The position numbers were made by a program, and so were the translations under genes. Below are positions 45,389-57,428 of a stretch of 64,000 nucleotides of DNA, piece after piece. Origin of the DNA: Luteibacter aegosomaticola (GTDB lineage Bacteria; Pseudomonadota; Gammaproteobacteria; Xanthomonadales; Rhodanobacteraceae); NCBI RefSeq assembly GCF_023078475.1, contig NZ_CP095741.1:2480001-2544000 (forward strand), read 5' to 3'. The stretch's first letter is position 1; each line of letters opens with the position of its first letter. The notes under the pieces are model-generated. The model was not told where the DNA came from, made no database searches, and saw nothing but the letters and a program-made list of their open reading frames with translations.

Positions 45389-45787
45389 TCAGAGCAGCCT
45401 GTCTCGATATTCCGCCGACGGCATCCAACACGTATCGCGGCGGCCGAAGAGCTTGTATCGGTGCCGCGCGACCCACTGGTACACCGGATCGCGCAAGAAC
45501 CGCGGCACGAGACGAAACACGCCTGCCAGGCGCCACGGGAAGCCCAGGGTCTCGTAAATACCGAGCACGGCATCGCTATCGCGACGCACCCTGTCGCCGT
45601 CGACCAACAGGATCGTGCTGGGATTCTCGGGATCCAGCCCCTGCGCCCGGCAAAGCTCCGCGCCGAAATCACCCTGCATCGAAGCCAGCCGGAACTGGCC
45701 CGTCTTGTCGTGCCTCAGCACGAACTGGGCGTTCGCCGAGCACAGGACGCACTCGGCGTCGAACAGGATGATGGGGTTGCTGGTCAT
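45389..45787 (-). CDS. DCC-family thiol-disulfide oxidoreductase-like protein
   Basis: The motif ILFDAECVLCSANAQFVLRHD is the D-x-x-C-x-x-C signature that names the DCC (DUF393) family, a thioredoxin-fold group. FRLASMQGDFG and YQWVARHRYKLFGR are also typical. The two Cys could act as a redox pair, but no partner is known. MTSNPIILF is taken as the start, with an ATG two codons upstream possible. It follows the MFS gene by 30 bases on the same strand. Confidence 0.85.
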   Translation of the reverse strand: MTSNPIILFDAECVLCSANAQFVLRHDKTGQFRLASMQGDFGAELCRAQGLDPENPSTILLVDGDRVRRDSDAVLGIYETLGFPWRLAGVFRLVPRFLRDPVYQWVARHRYKLFGRRDTCWMPSAEYRDRLL

Positions 45788-45817
45788 GGCAGGCATATAT
45801 AGCGCCAACCGCGCGCG

Positions 45818-47080
45818 CTATGGAATGGGCAGGTGCAGCTCGGATTCTGATGCTGGGGAATCTGGCGCATCGGGAGCCTGAGCCCGCGTAGCGGCCAGCG
45901 GCATGCGAACGCCGGCGCCGAAGCCGTGACCCTTGGCACGCCACGCGGTCGCAAGGGCAATGAGCACCACCATGGCGACCATCCACGGAAGCGCACGCGC
46001 ACCCATCCACTGAAGCAAAACACCACCAAGCACGCCACTACCCGCAAACGATAAATTGAAGACAGTCACCAGCAACGATTGAGCGACCTCAGCGCCTTCG
46101 CCTGCGGCGTCAGCCAACGCTGTTTGCAGCAGTGTTGGGGCGCCACCGAAGCTGAGCCCCCATAGCGCGACGCCGCCAACGATAAACCCCACGGACGCCA
46201 TGCCCGAGCCGAAGGCCACGGCCACCAAGGCAAACAATGCCAGTGCACCGAGGGTAAGCGCGCGCAACCAACGGTCAACGAGCGCGCCGACCAACCACAG
46301 GCCCGCCATGGACGAAACACCAAATGTAAGCAGCACCACGCCGAGATACGGGTCAGCGCCGATCGACGCAAGAAACGGTGCGATATAGGTGTAAAGCACG
46401 TAATGCGGAAGGATCCAGGTCATCACCACGGCCAGCACGGGCCTAACTCCCCGTGTGGTGATGACGCCTTTGAACGGCATGGCCCGATGCGCCGCCTGGC
46501 CCGGAAAGTCAGGGACGGCTCGAGCGACCCACGCGATAAGGATAAGCGTCATGCCCGACATGACCCCGAAAACGCTGCGCCAACCGATCATGCCGCCGAG
46601 CCAAGCACCTAGCGGCACACCGATCGATAGAGCGAGCGGAATGCCCAGCATCGCTACCGCCAACGCTCGGCCCTGCATCGCAGGTGGAACCATTCGGCGT
46701 GCGTACGTCGCCAGCAAGCTCCAGGCAAGGCCCGTCGCGAGACCGGCCGTGAGTCGTGCCGCCAACGCCAAGGGGTAGCTCGATGCGACGGCGGTGATCG
46801 CGTTGCAGACGAAAAAGGCGGCCAGAACAGCCAAGAGCACCCGCCGCCTTGGCCAGGCACGGGTAGCGGCGGTGAGCGGGATCGCAGCGATGCCAGAGCC
46901 AAGCGCACAGGCGGTCACCAGTTGGCCCGCCCAGGCCTCGCTGACGTGGAAGCCATGGGCGATTTCCGGGAGCAATCCGGCGGGAACCGTTTCATTGGCC
47001 GTGGCGATAAAGCTTGCCGTGGTCAATGCCCATAGCCCAGCCATGGGTAGTCTTTCGCGCGTACCAGTCGCCTTGTGCAT
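45818..47080 (-). CDS. MFS exporter of the DHA1 type
   Basis: Twelve hydrophobic segments are visible over 420 residues. SFIATANETVPAGLLPEIA in TM1 and the AWAGQLVTACALGSGI loop region fit the AraJ/YdhP (DHA1) branch of sugar or drug exporters. LARLTAGLATGLAWSLLATYARR and MLGIPLALSIGVPLGAWLGG match motif B and C positions. The hydrophilic C-terminal tail is rich in Ala, Pro and Ser. Divergent LysR gene probably regulates it. Substrate unknown. Confidence 0.88.
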   Translation of the reverse strand: MHKATGTRERLPMAGLWALTTASFIATANETVPAGLLPEIAHGFHVSEAWAGQLVTACALGSGIAAIPLTAATRAWPRRRVLLAVLAAFFVCNAITAVASSYPLALAARLTAGLATGLAWSLLATYARRMVPPAMQGRALAVAMLGIPLALSIGVPLGAWLGGMIGWRSVFGVMSGMTLILIAWVARAVPDFPGQAAHRAMPFKGVITTRGVRPVLAVVMTWILPHYVLYTYIAPFLASIGADPYLGVVLLTFGVSSMAGLWLVGALVDRWLRALTLGALALFALVAVAFGSGMASVGFIVGGVALWGLSFGGAPTLLQTALADAAGEGAEVAQSLLVTVFNLSFAGSGVLGGVLLQWMGARALPWMVAMVVLIALATAWRAKGHGFGAGVRMPLAATRAQAPDAPDSPASESELHLPIP

Positions 47081-47134
47081 CGCATATCTCCGAGGGGTGC
47101 AAGGCGGCAGTTTGGTTGTTGCGGTTGGATTTGA

Positions 47135-47152
47135 TAATTAAGCTATCGATTA
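47135..47152. promoter_or_regulatory. LysR-type binding site candidate
   Basis: TAAT and ATTA are spaced by 10 bases in the 97-base divergent region, matching the T-N11-A interrupted dyad of LysR regulators. Confidence 0.4.
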
Positions 47153-47177
47153 ACTCACCATCAAATCCACATGAAGA

Positions 47178-48143
47178 ATGGCTACTGACCGCCTGGGTGA
47201 TATGCGCTTGTTCGTGGAGGCCGCCTCCCTGGGCAGCCTCACCGCAGCCGGCCGCAAGCTTGGCTTCTCACCCGCCGCCGCAAGCGCCCGGCTCACCAAG
47301 CTCGAAGCGGCGCTGGGCGCCAAGCTCTTCGACCGCAGCACGCGACAACTGCGCCTGACCGAGGAAGGCCGGATCTATCAACACCACTGCGGCATCGCAC
47401 TACAGGCGATCGACGACGCCGGAGACGCCCTTCACGCCAATCAGGGCGAGGTGCAGGGCAAGGTCCGCATCTCAGCGTCCGCCGACTTTGGGCGCCACCT
47501 GCTGAACGATTGGATTGAGGAGTTCACGCGCACGCACCCGGCATTGAAAATCGCCCTGACCCTTAGCGATTCGCTGTCGGATCTGCTGAATGACGATGCT
47601 GACTTCGCGATTCGTTTTGGCAAGCCAGATAACGAGTCCCTGGTCGCACGACGGCTTGCGCCGAACTGGCGGGTGCTATGTGCATCACCGGGCTATCTCG
47701 CGGAGCATGGCATGCCAGAGACCATCCCCGATCTCGCCAACCACCAGTTCGTCGTTCTCGTTACAGCTGATGGCCCGCTCAATACGTTCCACTTCGCCGC
47801 CTCAGGGCGGCGCGTGAACCACACCGTGGCCATGGAAAATGCATGGGAGACCAATGACGGCGCGCTGGCTCGCGCATGGGCGCTGGCCGGCCGCGGCGTC
47901 GCGCGGAAGACCATATGGGACGTCGCGGCGGACCTTCGGAATGGCTCACTGCAGGTCGTGCTGCCCGACCTCATTGAGGGCGAGCCCGGAATCTATGCCG
48001 TGTTCCACCCGAACCGATACATGTCGCCAAGGGTGCGGGTGCTGCTGGATTTTCTGGTGGAGCGGTTCCAGGAGGCCGCTGATGGGATGCTCGCTGGGCT
48101 ACCTTCGCCCAAACGACCGACGTACGACTCCGCTCCCATTTGA
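47178..48143 (+). CDS. LysR-family regulator
   Basis: The winged helix-turn-helix is DMRLFVEAASLGSLTAAGRKLGFSPAAASARLTKLEAALGAKLFDRSTRQLRLTEEG in parts, typical of LysR residues 8-66. The effector domain starts VRISASADFGRHLLNDWIEEF, as in the DsdC/CrgA-like group. Length (321 residues) is slightly above average. It is divergent from the MFS exporter, the expected target. An AT-rich patch follows its stop before the AbiE locus. Confidence 0.9.
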   Translation: MATDRLGDMRLFVEAASLGSLTAAGRKLGFSPAAASARLTKLEAALGAKLFDRSTRQLRLTEEGRIYQHHCGIALQAIDDAGDALHANQGEVQGKVRISASADFGRHLLNDWIEEFTRTHPALKIALTLSDSLSDLLNDDADFAIRFGKPDNESLVARRLAPNWRVLCASPGYLAEHGMPETIPDLANHQFVVLVTADGPLNTFHFAASGRRVNHTVAMENAWETNDGALARAWALAGRGVARKTIWDVAADLRNGSLQVVLPDLIEGEPGIYAVFHPNRYMSPRVRVLLDFLVERFQEAADGMLAGLPSPKRPTYDSAPI

Positions 48144-48194
48144 AAAAATTCATTTAGTCGTAGCCCCACTACGACTAATGCGATTTTTCAAAAC

Positions 48195-49142
48195 TCACAC
48201 CACTTCGACTATTCCATCGAGGGCTTCTTCCAGCAGCACTCTATCAGCTGCGCGCTTCGCCGCTGTGCGCTGCGCCAGGTTCCGCAGCTTATGCTTTACA
48301 GCCGGTAAGCCAGCAGCGTCAGCTAGCCCAATCAGGCCGAAGTTCGGCGCCTCGTCCTCGACAGATCTAAGGAATGCCTTGGATGGCTCGTCCAGCCAGC
48401 TGGCAACCCGCTCAAGGAGTCGCTCGCGAACGGCGAGGAGGCCCTCCGCTTCGACCGGCTCTGCAGTCATCCCCTTAAAATGCGCGTCGAATGTCGCAGA
48501 AAAATCCGCAGGAACGCGCGGTGCCAGCATCTCCCAGGCGGGTTTCGGGCTGCATGTCAGGTAGACGAGGAAGGTTCGCCATAGCTCCTGCCCCGTCCGG
48601 TCGTCCTGTAGAAGCAGGCCGACATCGAACAAGTCCCGGGGGTGCTGCCGGGAAAGTGCAGCGGAAAGCTTCCCCGCGTAGAGATCGGCAAAGCTCACGA
48701 CCTTCACGGACGCGAAGCCAAACGCCGCTTCGACGCTCGGGCGCACGACCATGGTGCGTACCGGATGCACAGTTCCGCGCATCACCGGCGTAGTCTCGAT
48801 CTGTACGCGCGCATTTCCTCGCTTAACCACGAGGCGATTAATGACGCCACCAGCAGGACCCGACGCCTGTACATGAAGCTGGAGCGGGCGAGCCCGAAGC
48901 GCATCCGCCAGCCGACCAAGGGCCTCCGTTATGAGCCGCGCATCTTCGGCGAAGTCATGGATAGGCAGCCAGGCCAGATCGATGTCTACCGACAGCCGTG
49001 GCAGATCGTGCTCAAAGAGGTTGATCGCTGTTCCGCCCTTCAGCGCAAATTGCGGTTCGCGAGCCAGCTCGGGGAGGATCTCAACCAGCAAACGCACGCG
49101 ATCAGCGTATCGCCGCCCTCTTTCGTCAAGCCAAATGCTCAT
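48195..49142 (-). CDS. abiEii: AbiEii nucleotidyltransferase toxin
   Basis: The nucleotidyltransferase motif is intact: FALKGGTAINLFEHDLPRLS-VDIDLAW (Gly-Gly-Thr, then Asp-x-Asp). RPSVEAAFGFASVKVVSFADLYAGKLSAAL and HPRDLFDVGLLL are characteristic of AbiEii/AbiGii. AbiEii-type toxins transfer nucleotides to tRNA or related targets and cause growth arrest during phage infection. Here it should be neutralised by the upstream AbiEi. MSIWLDERG is preferred; the longer frame lacks a ribosome-binding site. It overlaps the antitoxin gene by 17 bases. Confidence 0.9.
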   Translation of the reverse strand: MSIWLDERGRRYADRVRLLVEILPELAREPQFALKGGTAINLFEHDLPRLSVDIDLAWLPIHDFAEDARLITEALGRLADALRARPLQLHVQASGPAGGVINRLVVKRGNARVQIETTPVMRGTVHPVRTMVVRPSVEAAFGFASVKVVSFADLYAGKLSAALSRQHPRDLFDVGLLLQDDRTGQELWRTFLVYLTCSPKPAWEMLAPRVPADFSATFDAHFKGMTAEPVEAEGLLAVRERLLERVASWLDEPSKAFLRSVEDEAPNFGLIGLADAAGLPAVKHKLRNLAQRTAAKRAADRVLLEEALDGIVEVV

Positions 49143-49947
49143 CCAGATCCGTTGGTAAAGTGATTTGATACGTCGGGTCAAGCCGACCGCCTGGCACCAG
49201 GGCGCGCTTACCGCTGCCTAGGTCCACACCGTCGAGCGGGACATGCGGAAGCCACGCGTGTTGGTGGCGTTGCGCGAGCGCGAGGAACAAGCGCTTGGCC
49301 TTGATGCTTCGGCAGTGTCGCAGTTGCTGCGCGAGTCGCTGCGGGCTCAGGGTTGTCATCGACTGCATGAGTGCGTCGACTTCGTAGACCAGCGTCGGCT
49401 CGGATACGCCATCGCATAGTTCAAGCATGGCGCGCTCGACGGTCGAGCACACCAGGCCGCCGCCCTCATCTGCAGGCCGACGCCGGAGCAACCCCTGCGC
49501 AGCGAGCGCGACGTCCGAGGTATCCGCTGAAAAGTGCAGGAAGGCCGAATCAAACGAGCCGGTGCCAAGAAATGCAAAACGCTCTTCGAGGGGAAGCTTT
49601 TCGAGCCACGCCGGCGGTCGGCTCGGCCCATACAACGTGACCGTGCCGGGATCGCCGAGCCGCAGGTAGTGTTCGTGCCCCTGCAGGCTTAGCGCGAAAC
49701 GCCCGCCAACATGCAGAGGGCGGCCTTCGTCAGCCTGAAGACTTCGAACTGCTCCCTCCCAGGTCAACCGGCCGCCAGTGCGTAGGTAAACGCCACGCGC
49801 CACCGGAACGAGCCAGCCGCTAGCGACATAGCGCACCACCAGATTGCTGGCATAGCCGTGCGCCCTCAGCCAGCGCGTGGAGACGAGCTGGGTGTCGCCG
49901 AACTCGCTAATCAGCGAGTTTATTTTTTTGGCTTTTGAGTCACTCAC
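49126..49947 (-). CDS. abiEi: AbiEi antitoxin, DNA-binding
   Basis: The N-terminal winged helix reads LVSTRWLRAHGYASNLVVRYVASGWLVPVARGVYLRTGG, the AbiEi_4 motif. The C-terminal domain contains CSTVERAMLELCDGV and PQRLAQQLRHCRSIKAKRLFLALA, typical of AbiEi_3-like domains. In type IV toxin-antitoxin systems AbiEi does not bind the toxin but counters its effect and represses the operon. GTG at VSDSKAKK is preferred; a TTG three codons upstream is possible. A palindrome overlaps the start region, and the -10-like TATTTT lies just upstream, so the leader is very short. Confidence 0.88.
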   Translation of the reverse strand: MSDSKAKKINSLISEFGDTQLVSTRWLRAHGYASNLVVRYVASGWLVPVARGVYLRTGGRLTWEGAVRSLQADEGRPLHVGGRFALSLQGHEHYLRLGDPGTVTLYGPSRPPAWLEKLPLEERFAFLGTGSFDSAFLHFSADTSDVALAAQGLLRRRPADEGGGLVCSTVERAMLELCDGVSEPTLVYEVDALMQSMTTLSPQRLAQQLRHCRSIKAKRLFLALAQRHQHAWLPHVPLDGVDLGSGKRALVPGGRLDPTYQITLPTDLDEHLA

Positions 49948-50050
49948 AGTGACCAAAATACGGTTTTTTTAAACCAACGCAAGAGGATTGGTTTACCAAA
50001 AAGAAAAAAAGGTCACTCAAAGTGACCTTTTTTCGAAAAAATTAAACCAA
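49939..50050. repeat. Duplicated 73-bp unit carrying GTCACT-N3-AGTGAC palindromes
   Basis: Two diverged copies of one unit lie in tandem. Each starts with GTCACT-N3-AGTGACC (49939 and 50012), passes through an A/T-rich run and reaches AAACCAAC (49971 and 50044), with both landmarks offset by 73 bases. The first copy overlaps the abiEi start; the second is in the guaA terminator stem. They are candidate cooperative AbiEi operators. Confidence 0.6.
50004..50033. terminator. Bidirectional rho-independent terminator after guaA
   Basis: GGTCACT and AGTGACC form a 7-bp stem with a 3-base loop, flanked by an A-run on the left and a T-run on the right. This gives U-tracts for transcripts from either direction, ending guaA and shielding the abiE promoter. 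Confidence 0.8.
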
Positions 50051-50061
50051 CAAGGAGACGA

Positions 50062-51618
<1,557 letters not shown>

Positions 51619-51648
51619 CGTGGCGGCCTGCAGTAAAAAATACGGTGT

Positions 51649-51681
51649 GCGAAAAGCAGAACGCCCACGTGTCGCGGGCGT
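51649..51681 (-). terminator. Weak terminator or attenuator between guaB and guaA
   Basis: ACGCCC and GGGCGT form a stem at 51661-51681, followed on the minus strand by TCTGCTTTT. The U-run is short, so readthrough into guaA is likely. Confidence 0.45.
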
Positions 51682-51713
51682 CCTGTGTTACCTGGCTCGG
51701 ATGCCCCGGGGCA

Positions 51714-53171
<1,458 letters not shown>

Positions 53172-53243
53172 AGCATTAGTCCCGCGAGTAAATCACGCCA
53201 TTATACCCTGCGTTGCAACATTGCGACAGTGGGTGCGACAGCT

Positions 53244-54098
53244 TTACGCGTCGAGCGCTTCCGCGGCTTCCAGGGTGTTTTCCATCAGGGTCGCAACGGT
53301 CATGGGGCCCACGCCACCCGGCACCGGGGTGATCCACGAAGCGCGCTCGGCGGCCGGGGCGAATTCCACGTCACCGACCAGGCGGCCGTCTTCCAGGCGG
53401 TTGATGCCGACGTCCACGACCACGGCGCCTTCCTTGACCCATTCGCCCTTGACCAAGCCCGGCTTGCCGGCGGCGACCACGAGGATGTCGGCCTGGCGGA
53501 CGAAGCCTTCGAGATCCTGCGTGAACTTATGGCAGGAAGTCACTGTACAACCGGCAATTAGCATCTCAAGCGCAAGCGGGCGGCCGACATGGTTGGACAC
53601 GCCGACGATGACGGCATGACGGCCGCGTACCGGGCGGTCGGTATGGCCAAGCAGGGTCATCACGCCCTTGGGCGTGCACGGGCGCAGGCCGAAACGGCGC
53701 AGCGCGAGGCGGCCGACGTTCACCGCCTGGAAGCCATCGACGTCCTTGCGGGCATCGATGCGATCAACGAGGGCGTCTTCGTCGATGTGGTGAGGCAGCG
53801 GCGACTGCACCAGGATGCCGTGTACGGACGGGTCGGCATTGAGCTTGTCGATCAGGGCGAAGAGCTCGTCCTGCGAGGTTTCCGCCGGCAGGTCGTAGGC
53901 GAACGACTCGAAACCCACCTGCTGACAGGCGCGACGTTTGTTCTTCACATAGACCGCGGACGCGGGATCGGTGCCGACCAGCACCACGGCAAGGCCCGGC
54001 TTGCGCCGGCCCTCGGCGACACGCTTGGCGACGCGCAGCCCGATATGCTCGAGCAGTTCGTGGGCGATGCGCTTGCCGTCGAGGATGCGTGCCGTCAT
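53244..54098 (-). CDS. folD: Methylenetetrahydrofolate dehydrogenase/cyclohydrolase
   Basis: The family motifs [36 protein letters not shown] and [20 protein letters not shown] are visible, with the catalytic Lys in YVKNK. It interconverts 5,10-methylene- and 10-formyl-tetrahydrofolate, supplying one-carbon units for purine synthesis, which links it to the neighbouring gua genes. Length (284 residues) is normal. It is divergent from the RimJ-like gene. Confidence 0.96.
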   Translation of the reverse strand: MTARILDGKRIAHELLEHIGLRVAKRVAEGRRKPGLAVVLVGTDPASAVYVKNKRRACQQVGFESFAYDLPAETSQDELFALIDKLNADPSVHGILVQSPLPHHIDEDALVDRIDARKDVDGFQAVNVGRLALRRFGLRPCTPKGVMTLLGHTDRPVRGRHAVIVGVSNHVGRPLALEMLIAGCTVTSCHKFTQDLEGFVRQADILVVAAGKPGLVKGEWVKEGAVVVDVGINRLEDGRLVGDVEFAPAAERASWITPVPGGVGPMTVATLMENTLEAAEALDA

Positions 54099-54147
54099 GG
54101 AAAGTTCGCCTGCGAAAAGCGGTGCATTATCCGTGATTTAATGGGCA

Positions 54148-54708
54148 ATGACCATGGATACCGTGCCCTACCCGCGTGACCTGACCGATGGCGTCGTGCG
54201 TTTGCGTGCCTACCGCGACGGCGATGCCGAAGGCCTGGCCGAAGCGGTCCGCGAATCGATTGCCACCGCCGGCCCGTGGCTCAGTTGGGCGCGCGCAGAC
54301 TACGACACCGCCACGGCACAGGATTGGATCCGCCTGTGCAAACAGGCATGGCTGCTAGGCGATGGCTTCGAGATGGTGATCGTCGATGCGCAGACCGATG
54401 CCTTCCTGGGCGGCATGGGCATCAACCAGCGCAACCGCGAGCACCGCTTTGCGAACCTCGGCTACTGGGTGCGCGAGTCAGCGCAGGGCCGTGGCATCGT
54501 TACCCGGGCGGCACATCTTGCCCTGCTCTGGGCCTTCGAGGTGGTGGGCGTCAGCCGGGTGGAAATCGTGGCCGCACACGACAACGTACCGAGTCGCAGA
54601 GCCGCTGAACGGATCGGTGGTAATTTCGAAGGAATGTTACGCAACAGACTGGTAATTAACGATATATCAGTCGACGCCGCGATGTACTCGGTGACCCCGC
54701 AGCTGTAG
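54148..54708 (+). CDS. RimJ/RimL-like GNAT acetyltransferase
   Basis: The N terminus VVRLRAYRDGDAEGLAEAV, with later NLGYWVRESAQGRGIVTRAA (acetyl-CoA loop) and VEIVAAHDNVPSRRAAERIG, matches the RimJ/RimL branch that acetylates protein N termini. Length is 186 residues. The target is not known. The stop lies in a REP element shared with convergent moeB. The ATG has no strong ribosome-binding site. Confidence 0.85.
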   Translation: MTMDTVPYPRDLTDGVVRLRAYRDGDAEGLAEAVRESIATAGPWLSWARADYDTATAQDWIRLCKQAWLLGDGFEMVIVDAQTDAFLGGMGINQRNREHRFANLGYWVRESAQGRGIVTRAAHLALLWAFEVVGVSRVEIVAAHDNVPSRRAAERIGGNFEGMLRNRLVINDISVDAAMYSVTPQL

Positions 54709-54801
54709 GAGCCCACCCTGTGGGCGACGCCGTTCGCGACAACGCCGCAGGCCCTGTGGCGTTGTCGCGAAAAGATGTCGCCCACAGGGTGGGCTCCTAC
54801 A
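54704..54801. repeat. REP pair, variant family GTAGGAGCCCACC
   Basis: The arms TGTAGGAGCCCACCCTGTGG and its complement enclose a long secondary palindrome (GCGACAACGCC facing GGCGTTGTCGC). The body differs from the CGCGCTTGCG family while the GTAGGAGC head is the same. It holds the stop codons of both flanking genes. Confidence 0.85.
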
Positions 54802-55966
54802 GTGCGGTCGCGCACATGTGCTCGAGGTCGGTGTAGCCGGTGAAGGTTGCATCGGGGCCGCAGCCTGGACATGCGGGATCCCGGCGCAGGGTCAGTTCAC
54901 GGAAGCGCATGGCCAACGCGTCGTACGTGAGCAGACGGCCAACGAGGGGCTGGCCGATGCCGAGCACGAGCTTGATTGCTTCAGTGGCCTGAACGAGGCC
55001 AAGCGTGCCCGGAAGCACGCCAAGCACACCCGCTTCCGCACAGTTCGGCGCATCCGCGGCCGACGGCGGCTCTGGGAACAGGCAGCGATAGCACGGGGAA
55101 TCCTCGCGCCGGGGATCGAAGACGCTGGCCTGGCCCGTGAAGCGCTCGATGGCGGCGTACACCATGGGCTGGCCAAGGCGTCGCGTTGCGGCGGCGAGCA
55201 AATAGCGCGTGGCGAAATTATCGGCGCCATCGACCACGACGTCGTGATCACGGATCAGCGCCTCGACGTTTTCGGCCCGGAGCCGCTCGGCCACCACCAT
55301 GACCGAGACGCGCGGGTTGAGGGCCAGCAACGTCATCCGCGCCGATTCAGCCTTGCCCATCCCTACCCGCGCGTCGGCATGCACGACCTGGCGATGCAGG
55401 TTCGAGCGCTCCACGCGGTCATCGTCGATGATCGTGATCTGGCCAACACCCGCCGCAGCGAGATAGAGCAAAGCCGGCGCACCCAGTCCGCCTGCGCCAA
55501 TCACGACCACCCGCGCGGCGGCCAGCCTGGCCTGCCCGGCTTCGCCCACCTGGGGCAGCAGGATCTGCCGGCTGTAGCGTTCCGCGGCATCGGCATCGAG
55601 CGCACCCGCACTCACCGGCAAACCCGCGGCCTTCCATGCAGCCATGCCGCCGGCCACGGAATGTACGCGCCGATAGCCCATGCGCTGCAGGGCTTCGCCC
55701 GCCAACAGCGAACGCTGACCGCTGCCACAGATCAGCAGCAACTCACGCTCATGGTCGGGCTCGACCTGCTCGATACGGAGTTCAAGGAAGCCGCGGGAAA
55801 GCCCGACAGCACCGGCCGGCGTGCCGGTGGCACGCTCGTTCTCTTCGCGCACATCGATCAGCAACGCCCCGCCGAGTTGGCGAGCCAGGGCGTCGGTCGC
55901 CACCGTCTCAGGAATGCGCGAACGCAGGTCGTTCAACCAGCGCTCGCGGTCAAGGCCTTCAGTCAT
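54797..55966 (-). CDS. moeB: Molybdopterin-synthase adenylyltransferase with N-terminal rhodanese domain
   Basis: Residues about 20-115 are a rhodanese with active-site Cys in LLICGSGQRSLLAG. Residues about 130-380 are the E1-like ThiF/MoeB domain: YSRQILLPQVGEAGQARLAAARVVVIGAGGLGAPALLYLAAAG (ATP loop), NLHRQVVH, DGADNFATRYLL, and zinc CxxC pairs CYRC and CPGC. It adenylates the C-terminal Gly of a sulfur carrier such as MoaD. In MoeZ and MOCS3 the rhodanese is at the C terminus; here it leads. It may also serve ThiS-like carriers. Confidence 0.9.
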   Translation of the reverse strand: MTEGLDRERWLNDLRSRIPETVATDALARQLGGALLIDVREENERATGTPAGAVGLSRGFLELRIEQVEPDHERELLLICGSGQRSLLAGEALQRMGYRRVHSVAGGMAAWKAAGLPVSAGALDADAAERYSRQILLPQVGEAGQARLAAARVVVIGAGGLGAPALLYLAAAGVGQITIIDDDRVERSNLHRQVVHADARVGMGKAESARMTLLALNPRVSVMVVAERLRAENVEALIRDHDVVVDGADNFATRYLLAAATRRLGQPMVYAAIERFTGQASVFDPRREDSPCYRCLFPEPPSAADAPNCAEAGVLGVLPGTLGLVQATEAIKLVLGIGQPLVGRLLTYDALAMRFRELTLRRDPACPGCGPDATFTGYTDLEHMCATAL

Positions 55967-55992
55967 GCAGCACCTCGGAAGGTGCGGCGCGC

Positions 55993-57402
55993 TTACTTTT
56001 CGCGCCGCTTCGCGTTGCGGATCATGCGCTGGCGGCTACGCGCCTGGCTTGCCGTCAGCACGTTCTTCTTGCCGGCAAACGGGTTTTCACCGTCGCGGAA
56101 ATCGATGCGGATCGGCGTGCCTTCCAGCTTGTAGCGCGTCCGGAAGAAATTCTCGAGGTAACGGCGGTAGGCCGGCGCGATGTGCTTGGTACGGCTGCCG
56201 TGGATGACGATCGTCGGCGGATTGTTGCCGCCCGGATGCGCATAGCGCAGCTTGGGCGCATGGCCACGAACCAGCGGCGGCTGGTACGACTCGTACGCCT
56301 TCTCGAGTGCACGAGTGAGGTCGCTCGCGGTGAGCACCTTGGTCGCCGCCGCATGAGCACGCACTACCGAGCGCATGAGCTCGCGCATGCCCGAGCCGTG
56401 CAGCGCCGAGATGAAGACGATCTTGGCCCAGCTGGCGAACTGCAGGCGGCGCTCGAGCGCCTTGACCGTCTGGTCGCGCTGGTAGGCATCAAGGCCATCC
56501 CACTTGTTGACCGCCACGACAAGCGCGCGGCCCTCTTCGATCACATGGCCGATGAGCGTGAGATCCTGGTCAGCCAGGTTCTCGCGCGCATCGATAACGA
56601 TAAGCGTGACCTGCGCCGCCGAAATGGACTGCAGGGTCTTGATGACGCTGAACTTCTCCAGCGCCTCTTCCACGCGTGCCTTGCGGCGGACGCCAGCGGT
56701 ATCGATCAGCGTGAAGCGCTTTCCGTCACGCTCGAGCGGCACGCGAATGGGATCGCGCGTGGTGCCTGCCAGGTCGGAGACGATGAGGCGCTCCTCACCC
56801 AGCAGACGATTGATCAGGGTAGATTTGCCTGCGTTCGGGCGGCCGACGATGGCGACGCGAATGCCCTGCTCTTCCAGCGACATGCGCGCTTCCGCACCGT
56901 CGTCTTCATCAAGCGGCAGGTACGGCATGGCGTGCGTGACGAGGCGATCGACGCCGCGATTGTGCGCCGCCGACATCGGCAACGTTTCGGCGACACCGAA
57001 CGAGGCGAACTCGGCCATGACCGTAGGCTCGTCGGTACCGTCGGTCTTGTTAACCACGACGATGACCGGCTTGCCGCTGCGGCGGAGCTCGCCCAGGATG
57101 GACGCGTCGAGCGGCAGGATGCCATCACGGGCATCCACCACGAAGACGAGCAGGTTCGCCTCGGCGATAGCGAGACGGACCTGCTGCGCGGTCAGGCCTT
57201 CGATACCTTCGTCGCTGCCGGAGAGACCGCCCGTGTCGACCACCACGAACGGGCGATCGCCAAGATGGCTGATGCCATAGTGGCGATCACGGGTAACACC
57301 GGGCATATCAGCGACAAGAGCATCCCTGCTACGCGTCAGCGCATTGAATAGGGTCGACTTACCGACGTTGGGGCGGCCGACCAGGGCGATGACGGGCAAC
57401 AT
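55993..57402 (-). CDS. der: Ribosome-assembly GTPase Der (EngA)
   Basis: Two GTPase domains occur in tandem, [18 protein letters not shown] with DMPGVTRD and [18 protein letters not shown] with DLAGTTRDP, each with its NKxD motif (VNKTDG, VNKWDG). A KH-like C-terminal domain follows, ending [24 protein letters not shown] in parts. It is essential for 50S subunit maturation. Length is 469 residues. It is 26 bases downstream of bamB in the conserved ndk-to-der order. Confidence 0.97.
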   Translation of the reverse strand: MLPVIALVGRPNVGKSTLFNALTRSRDALVADMPGVTRDRHYGISHLGDRPFVVVDTGGLSGSDEGIEGLTAQQVRLAIAEANLLVFVVDARDGILPLDASILGELRRSGKPVIVVVNKTDGTDEPTVMAEFASFGVAETLPMSAAHNRGVDRLVTHAMPYLPLDEDDGAEARMSLEEQGIRVAIVGRPNAGKSTLINRLLGEERLIVSDLAGTTRDPIRVPLERDGKRFTLIDTAGVRRKARVEEALEKFSVIKTLQSISAAQVTLIVIDARENLADQDLTLIGHVIEEGRALVVAVNKWDGLDAYQRDQTVKALERRLQFASWAKIVFISALHGSGMRELMRSVVRAHAAATKVLTASDLTRALEKAYESYQPPLVRGHAPKLRYAHPGGNNPPTIVIHGSRTKHIAPAYRRYLENFFRTRYKLEGTPIRIDFRDGENPFAGKKNVLTASQARSRQRMIRNAKRREK

Positions 57403-57428
57403 GGGAAGAGCTAAGGTCCTTCAGTGAA

